A stretch of 64,000 nucleotides of DNA from Chloroflexota bacterium (lineage in GTDB: Bacteria > Chloroflexota > Dormibacteria > Aeolococcales > Aeolococcaceae). The translations under genes were made by a program, and so were the position numbers. The notes under the pieces were generated by a model. It was not told the origin of the DNA. It did not search any database and was given only the letters and a program-made list of their open reading frames with translations. Where the stretch lies: NCBI GenBank assembly GCA_005880985.1, contig VBIQ01000005.1, forward strand, positions 62,001-126,000. Reading direction: 5' to 3'. Below, piece after piece: positions 16,724 to 25,502 of the stretch (its first letter is position 1; every line of letters starts with the position of its first letter).

Positions 16724-19405
16724 GTGCGCAAGCGGATAGGCCGAGGCCGGCGTGCCGCCATCGGGCTCACCTGCTTTCGCCGCGCCGTGGTCGGCGTCGG
16801 CGTCCTCGCGGTGGCAGGCGCGTGCATCCCCGCCGTCTCGGCGGCCGCGGGCACGCCCTCTCCGTTCGGCGGGGCGTCTCACCGGGTGGTCAACCGCCTC
16901 CACGTCGACCTGCGCGCCGTCCCAGCGGCGCCGGCCGGAGTCCGCACCCCCCACCTCGCTCCACTCACGCCCCGGCACCAGGCGGTTGCCCTGGCGAAGG
17001 CCAACCCGGCGGGCGCCCCCGTAGCCTCGACTCCTGGGCGAGGTGCGCTGACCGCAGCGCCGACCCCCACCGAGGAGCAGCTGACCTCGTTCCCGGGCCT
17101 GACGGAGGCGGGCAACGTCGCCCTCTTCGGAAGCGACCAGGCGCTGGCGCCGCCGGACACCCAGGTCGGGGTGGGGCCCACCCAGGTGGTGGTGATCGTC
17201 AACTCCACCATGGCCGTCTACGACCGCTCCGGCATGCTGCTGCACTCCACCGATCTCAACACCTTCTACCCCATGCCCACCAGTTCGATGGGGGTCCGCT
17301 ACTCGGCGAGCGATCCCCGGGTCTTCTACGACGCGGCGAGCGGGCGGTGGTTCACCAGCATCCTGGGCTTCGACGCCACCAACCTGACCGGCAGCGAGAC
17401 CTTCCTCGCGGTGTCGGACAGCTCGGACGCCGCCGCCGGTTGGAGCGTGATCGACCCCCTCGATGCCACCGACCCGCGGCATCCGGTCCCGAGCAACAAC
17501 GGCTTCCTCTACGACCAGCCCACCATGGGCGTCAGCGACAACCTGGTGGTGCTGACCGCCAACGCGTTCAGCAACGTCAACACCCCGACGCCGACGTACA
17601 ACGGTGTCCCTCTCAGCGTGGTCCAGAAGTCCGACCTGCTTGGCACCGGCATGATCCACCTCAACGTCTACAACCCCAACCCGAGCGTGTTCGCAGTCAT
17701 CCCAGCGCTCTCGACCACGCCGACCGTGGTCCAGTACATGGCGTACAACAACTCGGATCCAATGCTGGGAACCAATCCCGGTGCACCGTCGCCGGCCATC
17801 GGCGTCATCGCCATCACCGGGACTCCGGCAGCGGGCAACGTCGCCATCACCGAGAGCGACCCGGCCGTGAACGGAACCACGATCCCGCCGAATGCCGACC
17901 AGGCGGGATCGGCGACAACCATCGCCACCGATGACGACCGGATCGAGCAGACCCTGTTCCGGAACGGCTCTCTCTGGACGACAGCCGCCTCGGGCTGCGT
18001 GCCAGCGGGAGACGTCGCCGTCCGCGCCTGCAGCGCCATCTTCCAGTTCGCCGTGTCGGGGACGACGGCGACCCGGACCCAGCAGTTTCTGGTGTCGCAG
18101 ACGAACGGGCATCTCTTCTATCCCGCCCTGGCGCTGGACGCGGCGGGCAACGCCTACATCGTGATGACCTCGTCGTCATCGACCACCCATCCCAGCGTGG
18201 TGGCCACCGGGCAGCTCGCCGGGGCGATGGGGAGCACCACGCCCGTGGTCCCCGTCACCGCCGGCTCCGGGGTCGGGGTCTTCGACTGCGGGAGTGGCTG
18301 CCTCACCGGCGGCGGCAGCGCCTGGGGAGACTACTCGGGCGCCGCGATCGACCCGGTCCATCCCACCGATGTCTGGCTGGCGGGCGAGTTCGCCGCCTCG
18401 GCGACCAACCAGCACGACTGGGGCACGGCCCTGGGACGCTTCACCTTCTCGCCACCGACGATCACCAGCATCAATCCAACCCATGGACCGCCAGGCGGCG
18501 GCACCATGGTGACCGTCGTCGGAACCGACTTCGCCCCCACATCGACGGTGAGCTTCGGGCCGACCGCGTCGCCGGCCGTGGCGGTCCAGAGCCCCGAGCA
18601 CCTGACCGCGACAACGCCTGCGGAACCGGCGGCAACCGTCAACGTGTCGGTGACCACCCCCAACGGATCGAACCCCGCGTCGTCCCAGTCGGCGTTCACC
18701 TTCGGGTCACCGCCACCACCGCCACCACCACCCCCACCACCCCCACCACCGCCACCCGGCGTGGGCGGCTATTACATCCCAACGGTGCAAGGCAACCTGT
18801 ACGGCTTCGGCGACGCCACCGCCTACTTCGGCAACCTCACCGACCACCACTTCCCCGGCAACCCGGCAGGCATGGCCCTGACACCGGACGACGGGGGCTA
18901 CTACATCGTCACCACCCAGGGCAACCTCTACGGCTTCGGCGACGCCACCGCCTACTACGGCAACCTCACCGACCACGGACTACCGGGCAACCCCGCCGGT
19001 ATCGCCCTGACCCACGACGGCGGCGGGTACTACATCATCACCACCCAGGGCAACCTGTACGGCTTCGGTAATGCCACCGCCTACTACGGCAATCTCAACG
19101 ACCACGGACTGCCCGGCACCCCCGCGGGGATCGCCCTGACGCCCGATGGCGGCGGCTACTACATCGTCACCACCCAGGGCAACCTCTACGGCTTCGGTGA
19201 CGCCACCGCCTACTTCGGCAACCTCACCGACCACGGCTTTCCCGGCACGCCCGCCGGCATCGCCCTGACCTTCACTGGCGGCGGTTATTACATCCCAACG
19301 AAGCAGGGCAACCTGTACGGCTTCGGCGACGCCACCGCCTATTACGGCAACCTCACCGACCACGGCCTCCCCGGCACGCCGGCCGGGATGGCGCTGCGCC
19401 CGTAG
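16724..19405 (+). CDS. Large secreted protein with TIG domain and C-terminal FGDA repeats
   Basis: Exported protein of 893 aa. A signal peptide (basic RKRIGRGRR, then AVVGVGVLAVAGACIPAVSAAAG) is followed by about 600 residues of Ser/Thr/Gly-rich sequence containing ASGRWFTSILGFD and GGGSAWGDYSGAAIDPVHPT, like secreted proteins of the sialidase/propeller type. An IPT/TIG Ig-like domain (PTITSINPTHGPPGGGTMVT) lies near residue 580. A run of 16 prolines (18710-18757) leads to five 43-residue repeats with core QGNLYGFGDATAYYGNLTDH. GTG 16724 has AAGGAGAGG 6 nt upstream. No C-terminal anchor or sorting signal is visible. The linker-plus-repeat architecture recurs in the protein at 58405. Role unknown; a surface-associated or adhesive function is a guess. 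Confidence 0.78.
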   Translation: MRKRIGRGRRAAIGLTCFRRAVVGVGVLAVAGACIPAVSAAAGTPSPFGGASHRVVNRLHVDLRAVPAAPAGVRTPHLAPLTPRHQAVALAKANPAGAPVASTPGRGALTAAPTPTEEQLTSFPGLTEAGNVALFGSDQALAPPDTQVGVGPTQVVVIVNSTMAVYDRSGMLLHSTDLNTFYPMPTSSMGVRYSASDPRVFYDAASGRWFTSILGFDATNLTGSETFLAVSDSSDAAAGWSVIDPLDATDPRHPVPSNNGFLYDQPTMGVSDNLVVLTANAFSNVNTPTPTYNGVPLSVVQKSDLLGTGMIHLNVYNPNPSVFAVIPALSTTPTVVQYMAYNNSDPMLGTNPGAPSPAIGVIAITGTPAAGNVAITESDPAVNGTTIPPNADQAGSATTIATDDDRIEQTLFRNGSLWTTAASGCVPAGDVAVRACSAIFQFAVSGTTATRTQQFLVSQTNGHLFYPALALDAAGNAYIVMTSSSSTTHPSVVATGQLAGAMGSTTPVVPVTAGSGVGVFDCGSGCLTGGGSAWGDYSGAAIDPVHPTDVWLAGEFAASATNQHDWGTALGRFTFSPPTITSINPTHGPPGGGTMVTVVGTDFAPTSTVSFGPTASPAVAVQSPEHLTATTPAEPAATVNVSVTTPNGSNPASSQSAFTFGSPPPPPPPPPPPPPPPPGVGGYYIPTVQGNLYGFGDATAYFGNLTDHHFPGNPAGMALTPDDGGYYIVTTQGNLYGFGDATAYYGNLTDHGLPGNPAGIALTHDGGGYYIITTQGNLYGFGNATAYYGNLNDHGLPGTPAGIALTPDGGGYYIVTTQGNLYGFGDATAYFGNLTDHGFPGTPAGIALTFTGGGYYIPTKQGNLYGFGDATAYYGNLTDHGLPGTPAGMALRP
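18710..18757 (+). repeat. Proline-codon microsatellite (16 Pro)
   Basis: Sixteen consecutive CCA/CCC/CCG codons encode the rigid linker between the TIG domain and the repeat domain. Tracts of this kind are prone to in-frame length change. Confidence 0.9.
18764..19402 (+). repeat. Five tandem 129-bp repeats (43 aa each)
   Basis: Unit starts at 18764, 18893, 19022, 19151 and 19280; the last unit is cut to 41 residues by the stop. The conserved core is GGYYI-x-T-x-QGNLYGFGDATAY followed by a GNL-x-DH turn and a PG-x-PAG-x-AL end. The copies are highly similar at DNA level, pointing to recent duplication or gene conversion. Confidence 0.93.
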
Positions 19406-19427
19406 CGACCGGCCTCCGCGGCGGTCG
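19406..19427 (+). terminator. GC-rich hairpin after the repeat-protein gene
   Basis: Starting right after the TAG stop, CGACC and GCC pair with GGC and GGTCG (8 bp with one bulged G, 5-nt loop). There is no T-tract, so it could be a weak or Rho-assisted terminator or simply protect the mRNA end. Confidence 0.4.
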
Positions 19428-19447
19428 TCGCCAGCCAGCCAGCCGCT

Positions 19448-19453
19448 TACAAT
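19448..19453 (+). promoter_or_regulatory. -10 box of the zinc-ribbon membrane protein gene
   Basis: TACAAT, close to consensus, 48 nt before ATG 19502; the leader carries a purine-rich GGGGGAG stretch about 10 nt before the ATG. No clear -35 box. Confidence 0.45.
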
Positions 19454-19501
19454 CCCTGACAAGCGCCGGGCTCACGGCGCGCGCGGGGGAGACGCGCCCA
19501 C

Positions 19502-20452
19502 ATGTTCATCGCCGGCATCCGCCATCTCGACCGCGTCCGCGGGTCGGGTTGGCTCGACTGCCCGAACTGCCACGAGCACGCGCTGCAGGACGTGGTCGAC
19601 AACATGCGGTTCCTCGAGGTGCTGCGCTACCGCATCACCCCGGCAGGACGGCGGCGCGACCTGGTCTGCCGGCGCTGTGGCTACCGCCGCCTCGCCAGCC
19701 AGCAGGAGCTCTCCGCCCTGCAGACGGGAGGAAAGCCGATCCGGAGCGCCTGGATGGTCCCCCTGGGCGGGCTGGGTATCGCGGTGGTGGCCGGCCTCGC
19801 GCTGTTGGTCGCCCATGTCGGCGCCTCGACCGGGGCGGAGGTGATCCAGAACCTCACCTTCACCGAGCACACCGGCATGAACGTCGCCCCGGTGAAGTTC
19901 CTCTCCCCCAACCAGTGGAACTACGACGCCTCCACCGACAGCGACCCGCCGACTCTGAGGGTCGCGGACGTCAACGGCAACGAGTACTTCGCCCTGCGAC
20001 GGTTGAGCGATCCCAGTCCCACCCTCAACGACATCGCGGTCAACCACTTCGCCGACGAGCAGGGGATCAACAGCCTTGGCTTCCCCACCCAGCCGCCATG
20101 CGCCAAGGCCACGGCGGTCGCCGGCCAGAAGGCGGAACTTCTCTCCATCCGCTACACCAGCCATGGGGTCGATTCTGAGCAGCGCTTCTACGCCTTCATC
20201 CACGACGGCGTCGGCTACACCCTCACCTTCGTCGCCAGCGGTACCGACTCCATCGCCAAGATCAAGGATGTCGAGAGCGAGGTCCTCAAGGGATTCAAGT
20301 TCACCGCGGCGGAGACGCCGGTGAGCCCGTCTCCCGGGGGGGCGTCGGCAACCCCGTCGCCGGCCGCCGGTTCCTCGGCTGCGGCATCGCCGGGTGCATC
20401 GCCGGGAGCATCGCCGAGTCCGACCCCCAGCGTCACTCCCTGTCCGGGCTAG
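19502..20452 (+). CDS. Zinc-ribbon single-span membrane protein of unknown function
   Basis: Protein of 316 aa that I do not recognise as a named family. Residues 20-60 contain two CxxC pairs (CPNC at 20-23 and CRRC near 57), a probable cytoplasmic zinc ribbon. One transmembrane helix follows (WMVPLGGLGIAVVAGLALLVA, about residues 84-104). The outside part has FTEHTGMNVAPVKFLSPNQWNYD and a strand pattern ending in GYTLTFVASGTDSIAKIKDVESEVLKGFKF, similar in layout to small extracytoplasmic lipid- or photosystem-type folds. A low-complexity Ser/Pro/Ala/Gly tail closes the protein. Topology suggests a sensor or assembly factor, but this is a guess. Its 3-prime end overlaps the convergent hydrolase gene by 20 bp. 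Confidence 0.7.
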   Translation: MFIAGIRHLDRVRGSGWLDCPNCHEHALQDVVDNMRFLEVLRYRITPAGRRRDLVCRRCGYRRLASQQELSALQTGGKPIRSAWMVPLGGLGIAVVAGLALLVAHVGASTGAEVIQNLTFTEHTGMNVAPVKFLSPNQWNYDASTDSDPPTLRVADVNGNEYFALRRLSDPSPTLNDIAVNHFADEQGINSLGFPTQPPCAKATAVAGQKAELLSIRYTSHGVDSEQRFYAFIHDGVGYTLTFVASGTDSIAKIKDVESEVLKGFKFTAAETPVSPSPGGASATPSPAAGSSAAASPGASPGASPSPTPSVTPCPG

Positions 20453-21386
20453 CTCCGTTCAGGAACTGCAGCACCCGGCGGTTGAAGACAAGGGGCATCT
20501 CGCGCTGCGGGCAGTGACCGCAGTTCTTCAGCACCAGCGTCTCGCAGATGCTCAGGTGGGAACGGACCAGCTCCAGGTGACTGATCGGCACCACCCGGTC
20601 GAGCTCCCCCCAGACCACCAGGGTGGGCACCTCGACGCGCTCGGGAGGCTCTCCCAGTCCGAGGCCGGCGCGCATGCCGCGCAGACCGGTGCCCTTGCGC
20701 GAGATCTCCAGGAAGGCCTGGCGGGCGCCCGGCAGCGAGGCCAGCTCGGCGATGCGCTCGACCTCCTCGTCCTCGATCAGCGACGGGTCCGCGTACACCC
20801 ACTGCAGCGCGCGGCGGACGCGGCGCGCGGTCACCCGGCGGGGCACCACGAACGACGGGATCATCACGCTGGCAATGCGCATCAACCACGAGAGGTCAGA
20901 TCCGAAGCCGGCGGCGTCGACCAGGACCAGGTGACTGACCCGCTCGGGATGCTCGGCGGCGAAGCATGCCGAGATCACCCCGCCCATGGAGTTGCCGACC
21001 ACCGCCGCCCGCTCGATGCAGTGGAGGTCGAACCAGTCGCGCAGCAGCTGGGAGAACATCGACAGGGTGTAGCCGCCGGGCTTGTCGGAGTAGCCGAAGC
21101 CGGGGAGGTCGATCGCCATCACCCGGAACCCGGCGTCGGCCAGCGGGCCGATGGAGTGGCGCCAGCCGTGCAGGCTGTCTCCGAGGCCGTGCACCAGCAG
21201 GATCACCGGCCCCTCGCCGACGTCGACGTAGCTGATGCGGCTGTCATGGAGGCGCAGGAAACGGGGACGCAGCGCGACGGGGGGCGACAGGGCCACCGCG
21301 TCGGCGGCGTGGCCAGAACCGAGCCCGGCGGCGTCGACCGGCGCCTCCGCCGCAGCGGCTTGCTGCGGTGCCTCGGTCGCCGTCAT
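20433..21386 (-). CDS. Alpha/beta hydrolase
   Basis: Alpha/beta-hydrolase of 317 aa. After a variable 50-residue N-terminus, strand VILLVHGLGDSLHGWRH carries the HG oxyanion motif near residue 65. The nucleophile elbow GNSMGG holds the Ser (about residue 135). VVWGELDRVVPISH supplies the acid Asp, and LKNCGHCPQREMP the His near residue 293. The cap region is basic (PRRVTARRVRRAL). It resembles esterases and hydrolases acting on small esters or C-C bonds; the substrate is unknown. The ATG overlaps the stop of the upstream FeS oxidoreductase by 4 bp (ATGA), so the two are co-transcribed and translationally coupled. Confidence 0.85.
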   Translation of the reverse strand: MTATEAPQQAAAAEAPVDAAGLGSGHAADAVALSPPVALRPRFLRLHDSRISYVDVGEGPVILLVHGLGDSLHGWRHSIGPLADAGFRVMAIDLPGFGYSDKPGGYTLSMFSQLLRDWFDLHCIERAAVVGNSMGGVISACFAAEHPERVSHLVLVDAAGFGSDLSWLMRIASVMIPSFVVPRRVTARRVRRALQWVYADPSLIEDEEVERIAELASLPGARQAFLEISRKGTGLRGMRAGLGLGEPPERVEVPTLVVWGELDRVVPISHLELVRSHLSICETLVLKNCGHCPQREMPLVFNRRVLQFLNGASPDRE

Positions 21387-23551
21387 CGCTTCAGCGAGCG
21401 CTCCACGTAGACGGCGATGTCGTCGACGGCGAGGCGGTCACCCAGCTGGCGGCTGGCGATGCCCTCGTCGAACATTGCCAGGCAGAAGGGGCAGGCGGTG
21501 GCAACCTTGGCGGCCTCGGTGGCGACAGCCTGCTCCACCCGCTTGTGGTTGACGCGGGGCTGACCCTCCTCCATCCACATCCGGCCGCCGCCGGCGCCGC
21601 AGCACATGCCCTCGTTGCGGTTTCGCGCCATCTCCACCACCCGCAGCCCGGGGATGCGCTCGAGGATGTCGCGGGGCGGCGCGAAGATGTCGTTCCAGCG
21701 GCCCAGGTAGCAGGAGTCGTGGTAGGTGATCGTCTCCTCGATCGGCCGCTCCAGGGTGATCCTGCCGCTCTTGATCAGCTCGTCGATCAGCTGGGTGTGA
21801 TGGATCACCTGGTACTCGCCGCCGAAGTCGCGGTACTCGTTGGCGAAGGTGTTGAAGCAGTGGGGGCAGGAGGCGATGATCTTGCGCACCCCGTACTTGC
21901 GCAGAGTCTCGACGTTCTCCTTGGCCCGCTCCTGGAAGAGGTACTCGTTGCCGATCCGCCGCGCCGGGTCGCCGTTGCACTTCTCCTCGGTGCCGAGGAT
22001 GGCGAAGTCGACGCCGCCGGCCTGGAGGATCTTGACCAGCGCGGTGGCGATGGTCTTGGCGCGGTCGTCGAAGGAGGCGGCGCAACCGACCCAATAGAGG
22101 TAGTCGGCGTCTGGCTTGTCCGTGGCGAACTGCACCCCGAGGTCCGCCGCCCAGTCGGCGCGCGTCTGCTGGGAGATGCCGTAGGGGTTGGCGACGTTCT
22201 CGATGTTCCGCAGTGCCGCCTCCGCCTGCTTGGGCATCCGGCTCTCCTCGAGCACCAGCGCGCGCCGCATGTCGATGATCTTGGGCACGTGCTCGATCAG
22301 CACCGGACACTCGTCCATGCACGCCCCGCAGGTGGTGCAGGACCACAGCGTCTCCTCGTTGATGGTGCCGCCGAACAGCGGTCGGTCGCCTCCCCCGCCG
22401 CGGGTCACCGCGTCGGCGACCTGGTCCGGCGACAGCCACGACGGCTGGAACATCCCTGGTAGAGCGTCGCCGCCGTCACCGTTGGGATCGGTCACCCACA
22501 TCGCGTCGGCGCCCTGGAGCTCGACGTGCCCGTCGCCGCCCTGGTGTCGCTCGCTGCCGACGGTGTGGGCGCGATGGCTGGTCTTGTCGTAACCGCCGGC
22601 GAGCACCTCGTAGGCGTGGTCGCGCAGGTCGGTGATCAGGGTCTTGGGCGAGAGCGGTTTGCCGGTGTTGAAGGCGGGGCAATGCGACTGGCAACGCCCG
22701 CACTCGGTGCAGGTGTAGAGATCGAGCATGTCCTTCCACGAGAAGTGCTCGATCCGGCTGGCGCCGAAATGGTCGATGTCCTCGGCCTCGAAGTTCGGGG
22801 TGGTGAAGGCGCCCTTGGGTCGCAGGTTGCGAAAGACCACGTTGGGGGCGGCGGTGATGATGTGCAGGTGCTTGCTGTATCCCAGGTACACCAGGAAGCT
22901 GAACACCAGCGCCAGGTGGCCCCAGAAGAAGGATCCGTGCAGGATGTCGAGCGCGGTGAGGTGCGCTCGGAGGGGGTCGAAGATCCGGGAGATGGCCGAG
23001 GCCAGCGGTCGCCACGTCGCCAGGGGCTCGTGCCCGCGGGCGATGCGGGTCGCGTAGTTCAGCTCCATCATCGTCAGCAGCGACGCGATCCAGGCCAGGA
23101 TCAGCACGGCATCGCGGGTGTGGCTTCCGGCGAAGCGAAGCGGCCGCACCACCAGCCGGTTGACCAGCGCCATGGCGACCCCGACGAGCACCAGCACGCA
23201 GAAGAGGTCCTGGAGGAGCGCGACGATGCCGGCACCGGGCAGCAGGTCGAAGCGGAAGCCGACCTCGATCGCCTCGACCACTCCCTGGGCGATGGCGGTG
23301 AGCAGCACCAGGAATCCCCAGAAGATCAGGGCGTGGAGGACGCCGGAGTAGGGCCACCGCAGCAGCCGGCCCTGGGCGAGGACGTAGACGCCGAAGGCCT
23401 TCGCCCGCTCGACGAGCCGGTCGAAGCGCGGGTCCTGGCGCTGCCCGCGCAGGGCGAGGCGCAACAGCTTGCGCCAGCGCAGACCGCTGAGGCCGACGGC
23501 CCCGCCCACCAGTGCGATCAGCCCGATCGGGCTGAGGATCACCGTGGCCAC
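21383..23551 (-). CDS. Membrane FeS oxidoreductase (HdrD/FadF-like)
   Basis: Protein of 722 aa. The N-terminal third has five to six hydrophobic helices of a NarI-like b-type cytochrome. Then come two 4Fe-4S ferredoxin motifs, CTECGRCQSHCP near residue 278 and CTTCGACMDECP near 400. The C-terminal part has two cysteine-rich CCG domains, ending in CCGAGGGRMWMEE near 648 and a final ACPFCLAMF. This is the layout of FadF-type proteins, proposed to pass electrons from ETF to menaquinone, and is related to heterodisulfide reductase HdrD. With acyl-CoA dehydrogenase, enoyl-CoA hydratase and acyl-CoA synthetase genes in the same window, an ETF:menaquinone role is my preferred reading. GTG 23551 has GGGAGG 7 nt upstream. 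Confidence 0.85.
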   Translation of the reverse strand: MATVILSPIGLIALVGGAVGLSGLRWRKLLRLALRGQRQDPRFDRLVERAKAFGVYVLAQGRLLRWPYSGVLHALIFWGFLVLLTAIAQGVVEAIEVGFRFDLLPGAGIVALLQDLFCVLVLVGVAMALVNRLVVRPLRFAGSHTRDAVLILAWIASLLTMMELNYATRIARGHEPLATWRPLASAISRIFDPLRAHLTALDILHGSFFWGHLALVFSFLVYLGYSKHLHIITAAPNVVFRNLRPKGAFTTPNFEAEDIDHFGASRIEHFSWKDMLDLYTCTECGRCQSHCPAFNTGKPLSPKTLITDLRDHAYEVLAGGYDKTSHRAHTVGSERHQGGDGHVELQGADAMWVTDPNGDGGDALPGMFQPSWLSPDQVADAVTRGGGGDRPLFGGTINEETLWSCTTCGACMDECPVLIEHVPKIIDMRRALVLEESRMPKQAEAALRNIENVANPYGISQQTRADWAADLGVQFATDKPDADYLYWVGCAASFDDRAKTIATALVKILQAGGVDFAILGTEEKCNGDPARRIGNEYLFQERAKENVETLRKYGVRKIIASCPHCFNTFANEYRDFGGEYQVIHHTQLIDELIKSGRITLERPIEETITYHDSCYLGRWNDIFAPPRDILERIPGLRVVEMARNRNEGMCCGAGGGRMWMEEGQPRVNHKRVEQAVATEAAKVATACPFCLAMFDEGIASRQLGDRLAVDDIAVYVERSLKR

Positions 23552-23679
23552 GCCATGCCTCCCATGCCGCCACCGCCCGCGGCGCCACCGACTGCAGTGG
23601 GGGCCGTCAAGGACGCATCAGCTCGGTGGGAATGTGTGGCCGGGATTATAGGCAGGCGGGCCTGCCATGACGCGCCGCG

Positions 23680-24441
23680 TCAGCGGCCTCGCCACCCCGG
23701 CGCGCGCTTCTCGAGAAAGGCCCGCACCCCTTCGGCGGCGTCCTCGCTGCGGAAGACGGTCACGAATTCCTGGCGCTCGACGCCGAGCGCCTCATCCATC
23801 GGCCGGTCCAGGCCCCTGGCGACCGCTCGCTTGGTGGCCGCGACCGCCAGCGGCGCCTTGGCCGCCAGCTTCTCCGCCAGGGCCCGGGCTCGCTCCAGCA
23901 GCTGCTCGGGCGGCACCACCTCGCTGACCAGGCCGAGGCGCAGCGCCGTCTCCGCGTCGACCATCTCGCCGCTGAGCAGCAGCGGCATCGCCTGGGTACG
24001 CCCGATCAGCCGGGGGAGCCGCTGGGTCCCGCCCCAGCCGGGGATGATTCCCAGGTTGATCTCCGGCTGGCCGAAGCGGGCCGCGGTCGAGGCGACGCGG
24101 AGGTCACAGGCCATCGCCAGCTCGCACCCCCCGCCCAGGGCGACACCGTTGACGGCGGCGATCAGCGCGACCGGGGCCGCCTCCATCTCCAGAGTCAGCA
24201 CCTGCCCGGCGGCGGTTCCCTCGCCGCCGGCGCTGCCGAACTCGGTGATGTCGGCGCCCGCCGAGAAGAAGCGGCCGCCGGCCCCGGTGATCACGGCCGC
24301 GCGCAGCTCCGGCTGCGCCCCGGTGATCGCCTCACGCAGCCCGGCGATCACCGCCGCGCTGATGGCGTTGGCGGGTGGATGGTCGATGGTGATGACGCCG
24401 ACGGCGCCCTCGCGCTCAACCCGGACCACTGTCTCGGACAC
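23680..24441 (-). CDS. Enoyl-CoA hydratase/isomerase family protein
   Basis: Crotonase-fold protein of 253 aa, normal length. Residues 13-25 (GVITIDHPPANAI) form the first strand. AAVITGAGGRFFSAGADITEFGS holds the oxyanion-hole segment. ALGGGCELAMACDLRVAS near residue 108 carries the first catalytic Glu (CELA), and PEINLGIIPGWGGTQRLPRLIG the second (Glu in PEINLG near 128). Both Glu positions are present, so hydratase activity in beta-oxidation is likely. GTG 24441 has GGGAGGG upstream and a TAGGGT box at 24475-24480. It precedes the FeS oxidoreductase on the same strand but 128 bp separate them, so co-transcription is uncertain. Confidence 0.9.
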   Translation of the reverse strand: MSETVVRVEREGAVGVITIDHPPANAISAAVIAGLREAITGAQPELRAAVITGAGGRFFSAGADITEFGSAGGEGTAAGQVLTLEMEAAPVALIAAVNGVALGGGCELAMACDLRVASTAARFGQPEINLGIIPGWGGTQRLPRLIGRTQAMPLLLSGEMVDAETALRLGLVSEVVPPEQLLERARALAEKLAAKAPLAVAATKRAVARGLDRPMDEALGVERQEFVTVFRSEDAAEGVRAFLEKRAPGWRGR

Positions 24442-24474
24442 GGCGACCCTCCCAGCGTGCGGATGGGGGGCACA

Positions 24475-24480
24475 ACCCTA
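24475..24480 (-). promoter_or_regulatory. Possible -10 box of the enoyl-CoA hydratase gene
   Basis: TAGGGT on the minus strand, 33 nt before GTG 24441, leaving a leader with a GGGAGGG Shine-Dalgarno sequence. Confidence 0.3.
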
Positions 24481-24556
24481 ACAGGCAGCGGAAAGCCGGC
24501 CTGGCGGCCCGGGCGAGCTCGGGATGACCGGCGGTGGGGTGGCATGATCGTCGCCG

Positions 24557-25198
24557 ATGTCGTCGCCGGCGGCCGATCCGGGACCGGGCTCGCTGCCCCC
24601 GCTTCCCGAGCGGGTCGAGCCTGAACTCCTGCGCGAGCTGACCGACAGCGAGCTGCGGTCGGTGCATGCCGCGATCACCGAGAGCGAGCAGGCGATCCGC
24701 ACCGCGATGGCACCGTACGAGCGGCAGCTCAAGGAGCTGCGGGCGCGCGCCGCCGAGCTGGCGACCGAGCAGCGGCGCAGGGAGCGGGCCCAGCGCCACG
24801 CCGCCCGCGTCGCGGTGCGCTCCCAGGCGGGCAGCGGCGAGATGCCGACCGTGGCCGAGGCGCTGGCGGCGCCGGAGTCACCGGTCGACGAAGGACGTGC
24901 GCTGGCCTCGGTGCGGGCCTTCCTGACCACCGGCGGCGAGGTCGGTTTCGGCTACCCGACGCGCCCCGGCGCCATCGCCTTCACCGATGGCCGGCAGGTG
25001 GCCCAGGCGACCACCTTCGGCGAGGCCCGCCGGCTGTTCGCCGAGGGTTGGGAACCGGGGGCGGTCGGACTTCCCGGACTGCGCGTGCACCTCGTCGGGA
25101 CCCGGGTGGAGCGGGTCGTGGCCGACACCGAGGTGGTCCTGGAGCGTAGCAGCACACCGGGCGCGGAGCCGGGAGGACAGCCCCGACCGGAACCGTAA
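24557..25198 (+). CDS. Uncharacterised protein with central coiled coil
   Basis: Protein of 213 aa, not recognised. Residues 20-90 are strongly helical and charged (ELTDSELRSVHAAITESEQ, then QLKELRARAAELATEQRRRE), probably a coiled coil. Residues 115-195 form a compact segment with GGEVGFGYPTRPGAIAFTDG and ATTFGEARRLFAEGWEPGA, which could be a small alpha/beta domain. The tail is Pro/Gly-rich. There is no signal peptide, membrane helix or cysteine. ATG 24557 has CATGAT 8 nt upstream, like the leaderless genes of this window. It is divergent from the enoyl-CoA hydratase gene and has no operon partner except perhaps the small gene at 25236. Confidence 0.6.
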   Translation: MSSPAADPGPGSLPPLPERVEPELLRELTDSELRSVHAAITESEQAIRTAMAPYERQLKELRARAAELATEQRRRERAQRHAARVAVRSQAGSGEMPTVAEALAAPESPVDEGRALASVRAFLTTGGEVGFGYPTRPGAIAFTDGRQVAQATTFGEARRLFAEGWEPGAVGLPGLRVHLVGTRVERVVADTEVVLERSSTPGAEPGGQPRPEP

Positions 25199-25235
25199 TG
25201 CCGGGGCGCGAACAGCTGTCTTTTCGGAGTGTGAC

Positions 25236-25502
25236 GTGGTCCTTGCCCTGACGCTGATGAGGAGGCTGGTGGTGGCTGGCACGGAGCCCGCGCCGGCGAT
25301 CAGGGCCGGAGCCGCGACGCAGTTGACGGGAATGCGCCGCTGTCTGCGCCCCGCCGAGTGTCCCTTCGCGCCGGGCGCGGCGCAGCGGCATGGCGATGAC
25401 GCCCTCCGGCGACGCGCCCTGCTGGAGCTGCTCCCCGGCGACACCGACCTCGCCCAGGAGCTCGCTGCCGTCATCGCTGCACTGGTCGCCGGTCAGTCCT
25501 GA
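25236..25502 (+). CDS. Small hypothetical protein
   Basis: Possible 88-aa protein, not recognised. GTG 25236 is supported by GGAG at 25226-25229 with 6 nt spacing. An internal ATG at 25257 would give 81 aa. Visible are a short CLRPAECPF segment with two Cys five residues apart and a helical C-terminus (RALLELLPGDTDLAQELAAVIAALVAG). The 3-prime end overlaps the convergent decarboxylase gene by 10 bp. Coding is supported only by an open frame, a ribosome site and a plausible amphipathic helix, so it may be spurious. Confidence 0.35.
   Translation: MVLALTLMRRLVVAGTEPAPAIRAGAATQLTGMRRCLRPAECPFAPGAAQRHGDDALRRRALLELLPGDTDLAQELAAVIAALVAGQS

Noticed and set aside
18764-19402. Regularly spaced repeats that could be mistaken for a CRISPR array
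   Set aside because: The period is exactly 129 bp, in frame, and the whole unit is conserved; there are no unique spacers. It is a coding repeat.
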